Shown piece by piece: positions 1 to 8,645 of a stretch of 64,000 nucleotides of DNA (position 1 is the first letter of the stretch; the number at the start of each line of letters is the position of its first letter). The stretch is from the NCBI RefSeq assembly GCF_019042655.1, contig NZ_JAHPZO010000003.1, positions 248,001 through 312,000 on the forward strand, given 5' to 3'. The notes below the pieces were generated by a model, which had not been told where the DNA came from, did not search any database, and saw only the letters and a program-made list of their open reading frames with translations. Origin of the DNA: Planococcus sp. CP5-4_YE (lineage in GTDB: Bacteria > Bacillota > Bacilli > Bacillales_A > Planococcaceae). A program made the position numbers and the translations under genes.

Positions 1-914
1 AGCACCACTTTCGAAATGACCGCATTGCCGACAACTTTCTCTACCATCGTCAAAGCTTGAAGAATTGGCACCGAACTGGAGAACAGGGAACTCAATGTCC
101 GAGTCATCCGAGCCAGCGCCGATTTTTTCAATATTTTACCAAAAATCGGCATGCGCAGCATCAGGGCATCGAGCATATATTTACCTTGTTCATTGCGGTA
201 CAAAAGCCAGAAACTGCCGACTGTAACGGCGACTCCCGCAATGAGCACATACCAATAATTCATGATGAAATCGCTGGCCCCCATAACGAACACCGTGATC
301 ATCGGCAATTCTCCACCGCTGCTTTCGAACATGTCGACAAACATTGGAACGATGGATGACAGCAGGAAGATCACGACACCGATCGCCAATATACCGACGA
401 CCGCCGGATACGTCATCGCAGAGATCACTTTTTGTTTCGTTTGGTAGGCTTTTTCATAATGCGTCGCCAAACGGTCCAAAGATTCATCAATATTCCCGGA
501 CAACTCGCCCGCTTTAATCAAATTCAACGTCAGCGGCTCGAAGATTTTCGGATATTTTGCCAGCGAGTCCGACAATGAGTTCCCTTTTCTCAACTCCTCA
601 TCCACTTCTATCAAGGCATTTTGCAGCGCCTTCGATTCCACTTGCTGTGATAAGATTCGCACCGCATCGACAATGGTCACCCCTGCCCGCATAAGCGTAG
701 AAAACTGGCGCAAGAACATGATGAACTGATCCTGTTTGACCGGATTGCCGATGACGATGTCTTTTTGCAAGGCTGTCGTTTCGAGTTCCCGGATGTCGAT
801 CACTTTGATGCCATCGTCTCTCAAACGGATGATGGCGTCCCTTCGAGTCTTTGCAACCAACACACCGGAGCGGATTTTTTTATGGTCACGGCCTTCGTAT
901 TTGAAACGGGCCAT
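1..914 (-). CDS. pilC: Type II secretion/type IV pilus inner membrane platform protein PilC (3' end outside window)
   Basis: This is the polytopic membrane platform of a type IV pilus; in the family it links the PilB/PilT motors to the pilus base. About 304 residues are visible of the usual ~400, because the C-terminus lies beyond the window start. The protein begins MARFKYEGRD at the ATG whose complement ends at 914, directly after the pilT stop. A first cytoplasmic T2SSF domain spans about residues 65-165, with KAGELSGNID near 134-143. It is followed by membrane segments at about 168-193 and 217-239, and the second T2SSF repeat then starts. It is transcribed after pilB and pilT with essentially no gap, so co-transcription is expected. 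Identification by family motifs is strong. Confidence 0.9.
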   Translation of the reverse strand, partial: MARFKYEGRDHKKIRSGVLVAKTRRDAIIRLRDDGIKVIDIRELETTALQKDIVIGNPVKQDQFIMFLRQFSTLMRAGVTIVDAVRILSQQVESKALQNALIEVDEELRKGNSLSDSLAKYPKIFEPLTLNLIKAGELSGNIDESLDRLATHYEKAYQTKQKVISAMTYPAVVGILAIGVVIFLLSSIVPMFVDMFESSGGELPMITVFVMGASDFIMNYWYVLIAGVAVTVGSFWLLYRNEQGKYMLDALMLRMPIFGKILKKSALARMTRTLSSLFSSSVPILQALTMVEKVVGNAVISKVV

Positions 915-1955
915 TTACTCGCCCCCCTCAAGGAACGGTTGTGCGGTTTGACGGCTGATTTTGCCAGTCGCCAATAATTCTTGAACAGACGACACCATCA
1001 TATGCATGCCGAATGAACGGTTCGTCAAAATGACATTCGGAATTTGATGGACTTTTTCAGTGCGGATCAAGTTCGCCACTGCCGGGTTGTTGATAAGAAT
1101 TTCAGTGGCAGCAACACGCCCTTTGCCATCCGCTGTCGGCAATAGACGTTGGGATACGACCGCTTTTAAAATCCCGGCGAGCTGAGTGCGTACTTGCGCC
1201 TGCTGTCCGTGCGGAAACACATCAATGATCCGTTCAATCGTCGAAGCTGCACTGGACGTATGCAAGGTAGCCATTACCAGGTGACCGGTTTCAGCGGCGG
1301 TAATGGCGGTCGAAATCGTCTCCAAATCGCGCATTTCCCCGACCAAAACGACATCTGGGTCTTGGCGCAAAGCTGCGCGTAAACCAGCTGCGAAAGAATC
1401 TGTATCAAAACCAACTTCGCGTTGATCGATGATCGATGAGCCGTGGCGATGCAAATACTCAATCGGGTCTTCTAAAGTGATAATGTGTTTGGTCAAATTT
1501 TCGTTGATATGGCGGATCATCGCCGCTAGCGTAGTCGACTTCCCTGACCCCGTCGGCCCTGTCACCAAAATGAGCCCTTGCGGTGTCTCCGCTAAATTCG
1601 CCAAGGTTTTCGGCATTTGCAAATCAGCGATTGTCGGGATTTCTGTCGGAATCGTCCGGAACGCATGCGAAATCGATCCGCGCTGGTGGAAGGAATTGAC
1701 GCGGAAGCGGGCAACCCCGGAAAGCGAGTAGGAAAAGTCCATTTCGCCTTTATCGAGAAATTGCTGCCAAAGAATTTCCGGCATCAACGCTTTGGCGATT
1801 TCCTTGGTCATGTCAGGCGTCAAGTTTTCATCGCCGTAGCGCTTCAAGGTGCCGTTCATACGGAAAACGGGCGGGATGCCGGTCGTCAAATGAATATCCG
1901 AAACATTTAAGTTGCGCGCTTGCGTCAGGACTTTATCTATATAAGTGGTTGGCAT
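915..1955 (-). CDS. pilT: Type IV pilus retraction ATPase PilT
   Basis: A 346-residue hexameric ATPase that in characterised systems powers pilus depolymerisation and twitching. Visible are the Walker A motif GPTGSGKST (about 133-141), the Asp box around ITLEDPIEY (159-167), the Walker B LVGEMRD (204-210) and the His box TGHLVMATLHT (223-233). The C-terminal VANLIRTEKVHQI is a variant of the AIRNLIRE retraction signature that separates PilT from PilB. It sits between pilB (4-base gap) and pilC (adjacent). A dedicated retraction motor implies dynamic pili rather than only a competence pseudopilus, which in Bacillus lacks PilT. That functional reading is inference. Confidence 0.93.
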   Translation of the reverse strand: MPTTYIDKVLTQARNLNVSDIHLTTGIPPVFRMNGTLKRYGDENLTPDMTKEIAKALMPEILWQQFLDKGEMDFSYSLSGVARFRVNSFHQRGSISHAFRTIPTEIPTIADLQMPKTLANLAETPQGLILVTGPTGSGKSTTLAAMIRHINENLTKHIITLEDPIEYLHRHGSSIIDQREVGFDTDSFAAGLRAALRQDPDVVLVGEMRDLETISTAITAAETGHLVMATLHTSSAASTIERIIDVFPHGQQAQVRTQLAGILKAVVSQRLLPTADGKGRVAATEILINNPAVANLIRTEKVHQIPNVILTNRSFGMHMMVSSVQELLATGKISRQTAQPFLEGGE

Positions 1956-1959
1956 ATTA

Positions 1960-3621
1960 TCACTCCGCTATCGTGGCGACACGCAAAATTTCTTCTGTGG
2001 TCGTCAGTCTCTCCTGTACTTTCATCAGGCCATCATCGATCAAGAAAATCGTATTGTTTTTCACGGCAATTTTGCGGATTTCCGCAGCCGTACCGCTCCG
2101 GTTGATCACTTCTTTGATTTCTTCGTCGACGACCAATACTTCGTGGATCGCCATACGCCCGCGATACCCCGTCATATTGCATTGCGAACAGCCTTTTCCT
2201 CTGGCGATGGTGTCTATCGTCAAACCGCGCTTATGGAAAATTTCTTTTTCTCTGACAGTCGGCTCCTGCAGTTCACGGCAGTCGCGGCACACTTTCCGCA
2301 CTAGACGCTGGGCTACTACCGCATTAAGCGAGGCTGTGACCAGAAACGGCTCGACGCCCATATCCATCAGACGCGTTACGGAAGCGATGGAATCGTTCGT
2401 ATGGATCGTGCTGAGAACCAAGTGGCCGGTCAAAGAGGCGCGTATGGAAATATCAGCGGTTTCTTTATCCCGGATTTCCCCGACCATGACAATATCCGGA
2501 TCCTGCCGGAGAATAGAACGCAATCCCGCGGCAAATGTCAGCCCGACATTGGTGTTTACTTGAATCTGATTGATCCCTTGCAATTGATATTCCACCGGAT
2601 CTTCCACGGTGATGATATTGACCGCTTCATCATTCAATTTACTGAGTGCTGCGTATAGAGTGGACGACTTACCCGAACCGGTTGGGCCTGATATCAAGAC
2701 GATGCCATTCGGTTTTTCAATTTCGTGCATAAAACGTTTCATATTCAACTCGCTGAAACCAAGTTTTGCAATATCGGTCAAGTTATTGCCTAAGTCGAGA
2801 ATCCGCATGACGATCTTTTCCCCGTAAACCGTCGGCAGAGAGGATACACGCAAATCAATGGGGCGAAAATCAACATTGGTCTTAATGCGCCCATCCTGTG
2901 GAATCCGGCTTTCGGTAATGTCCAAGTTTGCCAAGATCTTAATACGCGCAGTCACCATTTGCTGCATCATTTTCGGCAATGTGCGCTCTGTTCGCAACGT
3001 CCCGTCAATTCGGTAGCGGACAACGATCTGGCCTTCCTGAGGATCGAAATGGACATCGCTCGCTTTTAAGGAAACCGCGCTGGAGAGAATCTGGTTGACG
3101 AGCCGGACAATCGGAGCATCGTTATCGTTGAGCTCTTCTTTCTGTTCTTGTGACACATCTGGCAGTTCACCTAGTAACTCATCGTAAGATTCTTCATCGT
3201 AATATTTCGCAATGGTTTTTAAAATATCGTCACGCGAAGCGATTGCCGGTTCGATTTGGAAACCAGTTGTCAGCCGGAGGTCGTCGATAGTGATGAAATC
3301 CATCGGGTCGGTCATGGCGATAAACAGCTTATCGCCTTCGACTTTCAATGGCACCAATAAATTGCGCTTGGCAAATTCCTTCGGCACTACATTGAATAAT
3401 TTCGGGTCGAATGGATAACGGAACAATGTCACGTGCGGGATATTCAACTGGACTTCGAGTGTTTCAATCAATTGCTGCTCTGTGATCAGCGCGCGGGAAA
3501 GTAAGGCATCCCCTAATTTTTGGTCTTCTTTTTTCTCTTTCAGCGTCAGTTGAAGATCTTCTTCGGTCAATAGACCTTGCTCGATCAATATATCGCCTAA
3601 TCTTTTTCGGATGATCGCCAA
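1960..3621 (-). CDS. pilB: Type IV pilus assembly ATPase PilB (GspE/PulE family)
   Basis: A 553-residue extension motor. The N-terminal MshEN-type domain (about 1-140) contains the repeated LGDILIEQGLLTEEDL and LGDALLSRALITEQQL pattern, which in relatives binds c-di-GMP. The core ATPase has Walker A GPTGSGKSS (312-320), VEDPVEY (339-345), GEIRD (381-385) and the His box TGHLVLSTIHT (398-408). A zinc tetracysteine is present as CRDC (445-448) and CSQC (478-481), typical of PilB/GspE and absent from PilT. The start follows an AGGAGG-like site in the spacer after the VanW-like gene. A GGDEF protein encoded at 8646-10352 could supply c-di-GMP to the N-domain; this link is inferred. Confidence 0.93.
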   Translation of the reverse strand: MAIIRKRLGDILIEQGLLTEEDLQLTLKEKKEDQKLGDALLSRALITEQQLIETLEVQLNIPHVTLFRYPFDPKLFNVVPKEFAKRNLLVPLKVEGDKLFIAMTDPMDFITIDDLRLTTGFQIEPAIASRDDILKTIAKYYDEESYDELLGELPDVSQEQKEELNDNDAPIVRLVNQILSSAVSLKASDVHFDPQEGQIVVRYRIDGTLRTERTLPKMMQQMVTARIKILANLDITESRIPQDGRIKTNVDFRPIDLRVSSLPTVYGEKIVMRILDLGNNLTDIAKLGFSELNMKRFMHEIEKPNGIVLISGPTGSGKSSTLYAALSKLNDEAVNIITVEDPVEYQLQGINQIQVNTNVGLTFAAGLRSILRQDPDIVMVGEIRDKETADISIRASLTGHLVLSTIHTNDSIASVTRLMDMGVEPFLVTASLNAVVAQRLVRKVCRDCRELQEPTVREKEIFHKRGLTIDTIARGKGCSQCNMTGYRGRMAIHEVLVVDEEIKEVINRSGTAAEIRKIAVKNNTIFLIDDGLMKVQERLTTTEEILRVATIAE

Positions 3622-3641
3622 ACTAATTCCTCCTAGACCAT

Positions 3642-5102
3642 TTAAGGGTTGATCAACTTGCCGGATTTATCGTAAACAGGTTCTTCTGATTGTTTTCCGC
3701 CGTTTTCTTCATTGCTATTTGCATTGCCACTGTCACTGCCTGCATCTGAACCGCTATCATTTTGGCCGTTCTGGACAATGTCACCATTTTCGTCAAAGAT
3801 GATCGGATAGCCATCCAAGTCAAAACCTGGATTTTTCGGATCTTCGACAATCACACCGTCTTGTTCTTGTTCGGCATCAGGGTTTCCTGCATCTTCACCG
3901 GCTGGATCAGCTGCATCCCCTGGCGACGCGACGTCCGGAGTTTCGAGCGGATAGACTTCTACCCGATGAACGGGTGGATAAAAGTCGGTTGACACCGGTT
4001 CAACTTCTAGTTCCTCGTTGTCATCGAAGACGGCACGGCTGACTTCGATGCGCGCGCCATCAGCACCATTCTCTTTAACCGACGTACCAGAAGATACAAA
4101 CGCGCTATATTGTTTGATCAAGCGCGGCTCGATTTCCGTTTCGCCGCCCGTTTGAACCGAGTAATCGTAAACAAAAGGCAAAGCAGTGAGTGAAGCAGTA
4201 ATCATTTCGCCAGCTTTATCGACATTCAATGTAAAGGTATTATGATTCGGGTTGGTGAACGCCAGATCGATTGCAAGATCTTGGCTGATAGCTGCTTCAA
4301 AACCAAGTGGAATCGACGCCGGCTGCGTAGCGCCGATGCTGCGCTCATCAATCAATAAATTCGTTTTCAATACGGTCGAATAAATGACAGAAGCAATTTC
4401 CGTCAATTCCGCATCCGTGATATCCCAGGCATTCAGCTCAGCTAAGACGGCCAATAACGAGAATTGCGATTCGGGCGCTATCTGCATGCCATCCAGCTCT
4501 TCGATGACCAAGTTCGCCCCGTCGCTTGCCAGATCATGCGGGAAGCTCGTTTCAGAGACAATAAGCTTTTCCGCTGTCAATGAATCGTCGCTGATATCAA
4601 CACGGGTTTCTGTCTGTCCGGCTGCTAGTGCCCGCTCCAATGTCGATGTAATACTTTGGATATCGGTTTCAGAAAAAGCCACTTCCGGGAAATTCGATTC
4701 TAGAAATGAACGGGTTTTTGCTTCCGGCAAATTGATGACAACATTATTTTGCTGACCACTTTGTGCTTGCGATGTTGTTTCTTCCACTAGAGCTTCCACA
4801 TGTTTGAGAGGATACTTTGCGGTAGCATCTTGAAAACGTACGAACAATGCAGCGTTCTGTTTCCAAGAATCGAAACTGCTCGAGACAGTCGAAACTGCAC
4901 TTGCCACTTCCATATTTGAAACATCCGTAGTGCCTATATATGTATTGTCACCGTACTCTTCAGAGGAGAACAACAAATTATCAACCGCATATGAACCGGC
5001 ATTGGCAATTCCGAAAAAAAACATCGCAGAAGCCAGAACTGCCAAAAACGTCAAACCAAATACTTTATTATCCAAGTTATTGCTCCCCCTTGCCCGTTTC
5101 AA
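3642..5102 (-). CDS. Membrane-anchored extracytoplasmic protein with degenerate VanW-like domain, pilus locus
   Basis: A 486-residue protein with a short basic N-terminus and one transmembrane segment at about 15-36, so most of it should be outside the membrane. Residues about 205-315 resemble the VanW domain: a PESQFSLLAVL block matches the usual PGETFSFNEV. TEIASVIYSTVL, then SIPLGFEAAIS and DLAFTNPNHNTFTLNV, match the conserved YN-L and YVPLG-(E/D)A-V stretches. The usual GGGVCQ segment is not evident, so the fold may be kept without the same activity. The last ~110 residues are acidic, rich in D, E, G, N and P, and look disordered. The gene lies between the small membrane protein and pilB, so it probably belongs to the pilus operon. 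The function is unknown. Confidence 0.6.
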   Translation of the reverse strand: MKRARGSNNLDNKVFGLTFLAVLASAMFFFGIANAGSYAVDNLLFSSEEYGDNTYIGTTDVSNMEVASAVSTVSSSFDSWKQNAALFVRFQDATAKYPLKHVEALVEETTSQAQSGQQNNVVINLPEAKTRSFLESNFPEVAFSETDIQSITSTLERALAAGQTETRVDISDDSLTAEKLIVSETSFPHDLASDGANLVIEELDGMQIAPESQFSLLAVLAELNAWDITDAELTEIASVIYSTVLKTNLLIDERSIGATQPASIPLGFEAAISQDLAIDLAFTNPNHNTFTLNVDKAGEMITASLTALPFVYDYSVQTGGETEIEPRLIKQYSAFVSSGTSVKENGADGARIEVSRAVFDDNEELEVEPVSTDFYPPVHRVEVYPLETPDVASPGDAADPAGEDAGNPDAEQEQDGVIVEDPKNPGFDLDGYPIIFDENGDIVQNGQNDSGSDAGSDSGNANSNEENGGKQSEEPVYDKSGKLINP

Positions 5103-5436
5103 CCGGGCTCATGCTGAATCGATTTCCAGATGCGTTTTTTGGCGAAGATGCTGCAGCAAGCCTCGACTTTCTTTCTTCCGCATAACGCTGTTGTTCAAGT
5201 TGCCGCTTTTCCTCTAGCTTCATATAAACGAGTGTCGCCAGAAGAGCCACTCCAATAATGGCAAGAAACGGCATGTAAAACGGATCGTTCCCTTGCAATG
5301 CGACAGCTGCTATAGCAGCTGCCAGACCGCCTCCGACTGCCAGCATTTTTTTCGCCATCGGTATCGATTTAAAGAAAAAATAGGCTAACGCCAGTGCGAT
5401 AGCTCCGACCATCACTAAAATTAATAAACGGATCAT
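5077..5436 (-). CDS. Small membrane protein of the pilus operon, function unknown
   Basis: A 119-residue protein with an N-terminal hydrophobic segment (about 2-22), a second and third hydrophobic block (about 30-47 and 52-70), and then a charged, probably cytoplasmic tail rich in E, K, R and Q. The start at 5436 follows GAGGGGG with a 6-8 base spacing, the best ribosome site in the spacer. Its 3' end overlaps the VanW-like gene by 26 bases, so translation is probably coupled. I do not recognise the family. The position at the head of the pilB-pilT-pilC transcript suggests an assembly or regulatory accessory role, which is inference. Confidence 0.65.
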   Translation of the reverse strand: MIRLLILVMVGAIALALAYFFFKSIPMAKKMLAVGGGLAAAIAAVALQGNDPFYMPFLAIIGVALLATLVYMKLEEKRQLEQQRYAEERKSRLAAASSPKNASGNRFSMSPVETGKGEQ

Positions 5437-5864
5437 GATTAATCCCCCTCATTTTTCATGCAATTAAGCTGAAGCGTTTTTATCCTTCAAATTTGAAATA
5501 GCTCTACCAACAGCCTTATTAATCAGGAGTTTTACTCCAACTGTACAGAATGACTTTAATAAACCAATAATCATTTAATGTCTTTAAATAACAGTAAGGA
5601 ATAACCCACTAATAAATGTAAATATTTGTAATCATATTAGTTTTTTAAACCCACATTTATATAGCTATCATACAAGATAAATGTTATAAATAAAAGTAGC
5701 TATCCACAGTAATATAAATATTTTTTAAATTATATTTTTTACTTTATTGTTAATTTTAATGGCAAAATATATCAATAACCTATATAAAATCATTATTTTA
5801 CTAATGTCTAGGTACTTGAAATTACTCCCAAACAATAAATTGTTATACAAACTGGAGGTATTAA
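5437..5864. other. AT-rich divergent spacer between two pilus operons
   Basis: About 430 bases separate the minus-strand pilB-T-C operon from the plus-strand prepilin cassette. The stretch from 5575 to 5864 is very AT-rich. Apart from the 36-residue frame, it holds no convincing gene. A short inverted repeat, AACAAT/ATTGTT around AA, lies at 5831-5844, just ahead of the TGGAGG ribosome site of the first prepilin gene. Divergent promoters must lie here, but I could not assign -35/-10 pairs with confidence. Confidence 0.5.
5464..5574 (-). CDS. Possible 36-residue cationic amphipathic peptide
   Basis: An ATG-started frame just upstream of the pilus operon encodes MIIGLLKSFCTVGVKLL, then INKAVGRAISNLKDKNASA, and ends with TAA. 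An in-frame TAA lies directly before the ATG, so it is not the tail of a longer frame. The peptide is basic, has one cysteine, and alternates hydrophobic and polar residues as an amphipathic helix would. No strong ribosome site is seen (only a weak AAAGA, 7 bases upstream), which is the main argument against it. It could be a small secreted or membrane-active peptide, or chance. It ends 28 bases before the next gene. Confidence 0.28.
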   Translation of the reverse strand: MIIGLLKSFCTVGVKLLINKAVGRAISNLKDKNASA

Positions 5865-6269
5865 ATGGAAACCGAAAAAGGTTTTACATTAGTGGAAGTT
5901 TTGGCTTCCCTCGTCATCATTTCTATTGTCTTGATGAGCTTCATGGCCATCTTCTCCAATACAAATAAACTCGCTGTCAGCAACAGCGAGAAACTCGTGG
6001 TGATCAATTTGGCGGATGCTTATTTGGAAAGAGTTAAAGTTAATCCTACAGAATTTATCGCACCCTTCCCACCTACAAAAAAAGATGAAAGTAAGGGACG
6101 CACACAAAGCACTGTGAGAATGAATGAGAAAAATTATAAAGTTATTATAAAAGTCACTCAAAGCACATCAGAGTTTAATGAATTATCTCTATTAAATATT
6201 GTAGTTACTGTAAGAGCTGAAAAATCCACACACACAAGTTCAGTGGAAGGATATATACCATATGAATAA
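5865..6269 (+). CDS. Prepilin-like protein with type IV N-methylation motif (PilV-like minor pilin)
   Basis: A 134-residue protein whose N-terminus METEKGFTLVEVLASLVIIS carries the class III prepilin peptidase site, with cleavage after G6 before FTLVE and E at +5. A hydrophobic helix follows to about residue 29. The start has TGGAGG with 6 bases of spacing. The short leader and length fit minor pilins of the PilV/GspI type. It is the first of three overlapping plus-strand genes (8-base overlap with the next). The second half is markedly AT-richer than the neighbouring housekeeping genes. The exact role in the pilus is not resolved. Confidence 0.8.
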   Translation: METEKGFTLVEVLASLVIISIVLMSFMAIFSNTNKLAVSNSEKLVVINLADAYLERVKVNPTEFIAPFPPTKKDESKGRTQSTVRMNEKNYKVIIKVTQSTSEFNELSLLNIVVTVRAEKSTHTSSVEGYIPYE

Positions 6270-6819
6270 ATTTTTTAAGCTCTTAAAAGATAATAACGGT
6301 GTAACATTAGTTGAACTGCTTGCGACCTTGGTCATTGTCAGCATCATTGGCACTTTATCTTATTCTGTTCTTTACCAAGGGTATGCAAATTACCAAAGGA
6401 TTCAAGTCGAAACGGAGCTGCGTGATGAAGCTGATTTGATTATGGCCAGTATGATAAAGGATTTATTTGTTCTTAAAAAATCGGAAATCACTCTATCTAA
6501 CAAGTGCAGCGCAAATGACAGCAACTCTTTACTGCTTGTTTCAAAAACTGAAAATGGTTCCTCAAATTCGTATAAGACGGGGTTTGAAAACGGAAAGGTC
6601 TTCGTTAAAGATCAGGAGATTAACTTTTATAACGATAATATAGAAGTACTGCAAACAGACTGTAGTGAGACTTCACCTACCATAATAAAAAACGATACTG
6701 AAACAGCTGAATACACAGTTATATTTACTTTGCAAGCAATTAAAGGAAACACACCCCACACAATGCGATTTGAAAATACAGTCAAGTTGATAGATGATTC
6801 TGCGGAGGTCTCAGAATGA
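6262..6819 (+). CDS. Prepilin-like protein (PilW/GspJ-like minor pilin)
   Basis: A 185-residue protein starting MNKFFKLLKDNNGVTLVELL. The prepilin motif is cleaved after G13 before VTLVE, with the +5 glutamate, and is followed by LATLVIVSIIGTLSYSVLY as the membrane helix. The N-terminal leader is longer and basic, as in GspJ/PilW-type minor pilins. It contains two cysteines (in the NKCSAND and TDCSET segments) that could form a disulphide. It overlaps the preceding and the following gene (ATGA, 6816-6819), so the three are almost certainly co-translated. The body is not similar to a family I know, as is usual for minor pilins. Confidence 0.78.
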   Translation: MNKFFKLLKDNNGVTLVELLATLVIVSIIGTLSYSVLYQGYANYQRIQVETELRDEADLIMASMIKDLFVLKKSEITLSNKCSANDSNSLLLVSKTENGSSNSYKTGFENGKVFVKDQEINFYNDNIEVLQTDCSETSPTIIKNDTETAEYTVIFTLQAIKGNTPHTMRFENTVKLIDDSAEVSE

Positions 6820-8594
6820 CTAAACATATAAAAAACGAAAAAGGCTACTCTCTTCTTCTTACATTAATGCTCGTTCTCTTATTCAGTATCTTGGGGGCGA
6901 GTCTGATGGCAATGACTTTCAACGGTGTGCAGAAAAATGAAACTAGGCAAGAAATCGTACAATCCGTTGATTTGGCAGAAAAAGGAATTGATCACATTAC
7001 TGCACAAATCACAAGTGAAATAAATAAAGCCATAACTGTTGACGGAATTTCTGCTTCACAATACATAGTCAAATTAAACTCAATCACAGACTCATATAAA
7101 TGTATTGGCGGTACAGCAATTATAGAAAAGGTAGCAACAGAGGCTGGAACAATATATTCAACTTGTATTGAAAGTATAGATAACGATCTGAACAGCAAGA
7201 TAACAATAGGTTCGAAAACCGAATATCTTAGAAAAATTGTAACTTTTAAGAGTGTAGGTGAATCAAATGAAATTTCAGAAACTCTCTATTCGAAATATAA
7301 TATTGGAGCATCCCAATATCCTGAAGTTTTAAACTATGCCGTTGGCGCATACAAAGATAAATCAAATTCCAGTCCTATACCCGGTGAAGGAAATCTAATA
7401 CTTAACGGTGGCGTTCGAATTGATGGAGATATTAAAGTTGATGGAGACTTAATTTCTTCTAATAACGGAGTTTGGCGACAATTTCGAGATAGACGAGATT
7501 ATGATTATTCAGTGGGTAGTGTATTCCCGGAACTAACTGGATTGGGATCCTCTAAAAGCAGTAAAATTGCAATCGATGGGGACATGTACAAGTTTAAGCA
7601 TAAATTTAGTGGGTATAGTAACAGTTTTAATTATCAAAAGCATATAGAGGGAACTTCTCTAAAAAACACTGCTTACTATGAAAAAGTTGACAATACTAAT
7701 GAAGTCTTTTCTGGAAACCCTTCTCCTATCAAGGTGAAAAATAACTTAGAAATTACACCTATCAATTTTATCGAAAAAAACAAAAACTTAGAATTAGCGA
7801 AAAGCTCAGGTAATAAATTTAATGTAGGGACAAACAGAGAATTCAATGGAGTTACTAGGTCTAGTGATTCATATTTAGTGTATAGCTCGTGTTTTATTTT
7901 TTGGTGTAACGATAGCTATACCGGCACATTTACCGGTAAAGGAACAAATACTTTTAACGAGAAGCTAGCAACTGATGGAACTCTTGTTTTCAACTCGACG
8001 AATACTAGTTTCAAAAAAGGCGCTTTTGTTGCTGGTAATCTCGAAATTAAAAATTCATCAGAAAAGAATCCTTCTCAATTATCTGGAATGATTTATGTTG
8101 AAAACGATGTGATAATAGAAAATGCATATTTACTAAGTGACCTTATACTTTATGTAGATGGTGATGTTACGATCACTGAATCTGAAATTTTCGGCATTCC
8201 TTACAGTAATAGAACAGGTTCATTAATAATTTTTGCGAAAGGCGACATAAACTTAGCTAATAACTCAGTTGATTCTCCAAATCCTAGTGAATTTAAAGGA
8301 TACTTTTATAGTGAACAAGTGTTGGAACTTTATGGAGTTGGTTCAAACATTAAAATTAAAGGCGGAATTTCTGCTCGAAAAATTATTTTAAATGCAGTTA
8401 GAGGTTCCTCATCAAACGGGAAATATGATTCTGAAATCATTCAAAAAGCATTGCCTAAAAATAAATCAAGACTTCAAGTTATCTACGATCAAGATATAAT
8501 AAAAAATTATTCTCAACAGGATATAGTTACAGAACCTTGGATAAAGAATGTTTCACCACCAGTCAAATTAGATAAATCATTTAGTACACCTTAA
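6816..8594 (+). CDS. Large PilX-like pilus protein with bactofilin/beta-helix-like body
   Basis: A 592-residue protein. The N-terminus MTKHIKNEKGYSLLLTLMLV resembles PilX-type minor pilins, where the E+5 is replaced. A hydrophobic helix runs to about residue 33. From about residue 170 on there are recurrent hydrophobic-G-D/N repeats (NLILNGGVRIDGDIKVDGDL; GAFVAGNLEIKNSS; LILYVDGDVTITES; LIIFAKGDINLANNS) that look like rungs of a right-handed beta-helix. The cysteine pair SCFIFWC may be disulphide-bonded. It is last in the cassette and followed by a strong terminator. A tip-located or adhesive role is plausible but inferred. Base composition is clearly AT-richer than the flanking genes. Confidence 0.72.
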   Translation: MTKHIKNEKGYSLLLTLMLVLLFSILGASLMAMTFNGVQKNETRQEIVQSVDLAEKGIDHITAQITSEINKAITVDGISASQYIVKLNSITDSYKCIGGTAIIEKVATEAGTIYSTCIESIDNDLNSKITIGSKTEYLRKIVTFKSVGESNEISETLYSKYNIGASQYPEVLNYAVGAYKDKSNSSPIPGEGNLILNGGVRIDGDIKVDGDLISSNNGVWRQFRDRRDYDYSVGSVFPELTGLGSSKSSKIAIDGDMYKFKHKFSGYSNSFNYQKHIEGTSLKNTAYYEKVDNTNEVFSGNPSPIKVKNNLEITPINFIEKNKNLELAKSSGNKFNVGTNREFNGVTRSSDSYLVYSSCFIFWCNDSYTGTFTGKGTNTFNEKLATDGTLVFNSTNTSFKKGAFVAGNLEIKNSSEKNPSQLSGMIYVENDVIIENAYLLSDLILYVDGDVTITESEIFGIPYSNRTGSLIIFAKGDINLANNSVDSPNPSEFKGYFYSEQVLELYGVGSNIKIKGGISARKIILNAVRGSSSNGKYDSEIIQKALPKNKSRLQVIYDQDIIKNYSQQDIVTEPWIKNVSPPVKLDKSFSTP

Positions 8595-8600
8595 AACCAT

Positions 8601-8644
8601 CTAGAAAAGCCCGAGTTCAGTTACCTGAATTCGGGCTTTTCTAG
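8601..8644. terminator. Bidirectional hairpin terminator
   Basis: A 20-bp inverted repeat with a 4-base TTAC loop and one G-T pair, containing CTAGAAAAGCCCGA and its complement. The TTTT run sits within the stem. It separates the plus-strand prepilin cassette from the convergent GGDEF gene, whose stop is at 8646, and can serve both. Confidence 0.85.
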
Positions 8645-8645
8645 A

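Noticed and set aside
5747..5968. 73-codon plus-strand frame before the first prepilin gene
   Set aside because: It runs out of frame through the prepilin start and has no ribosome site; the region is AT-rich, so long frames are less informative but still unsupported.
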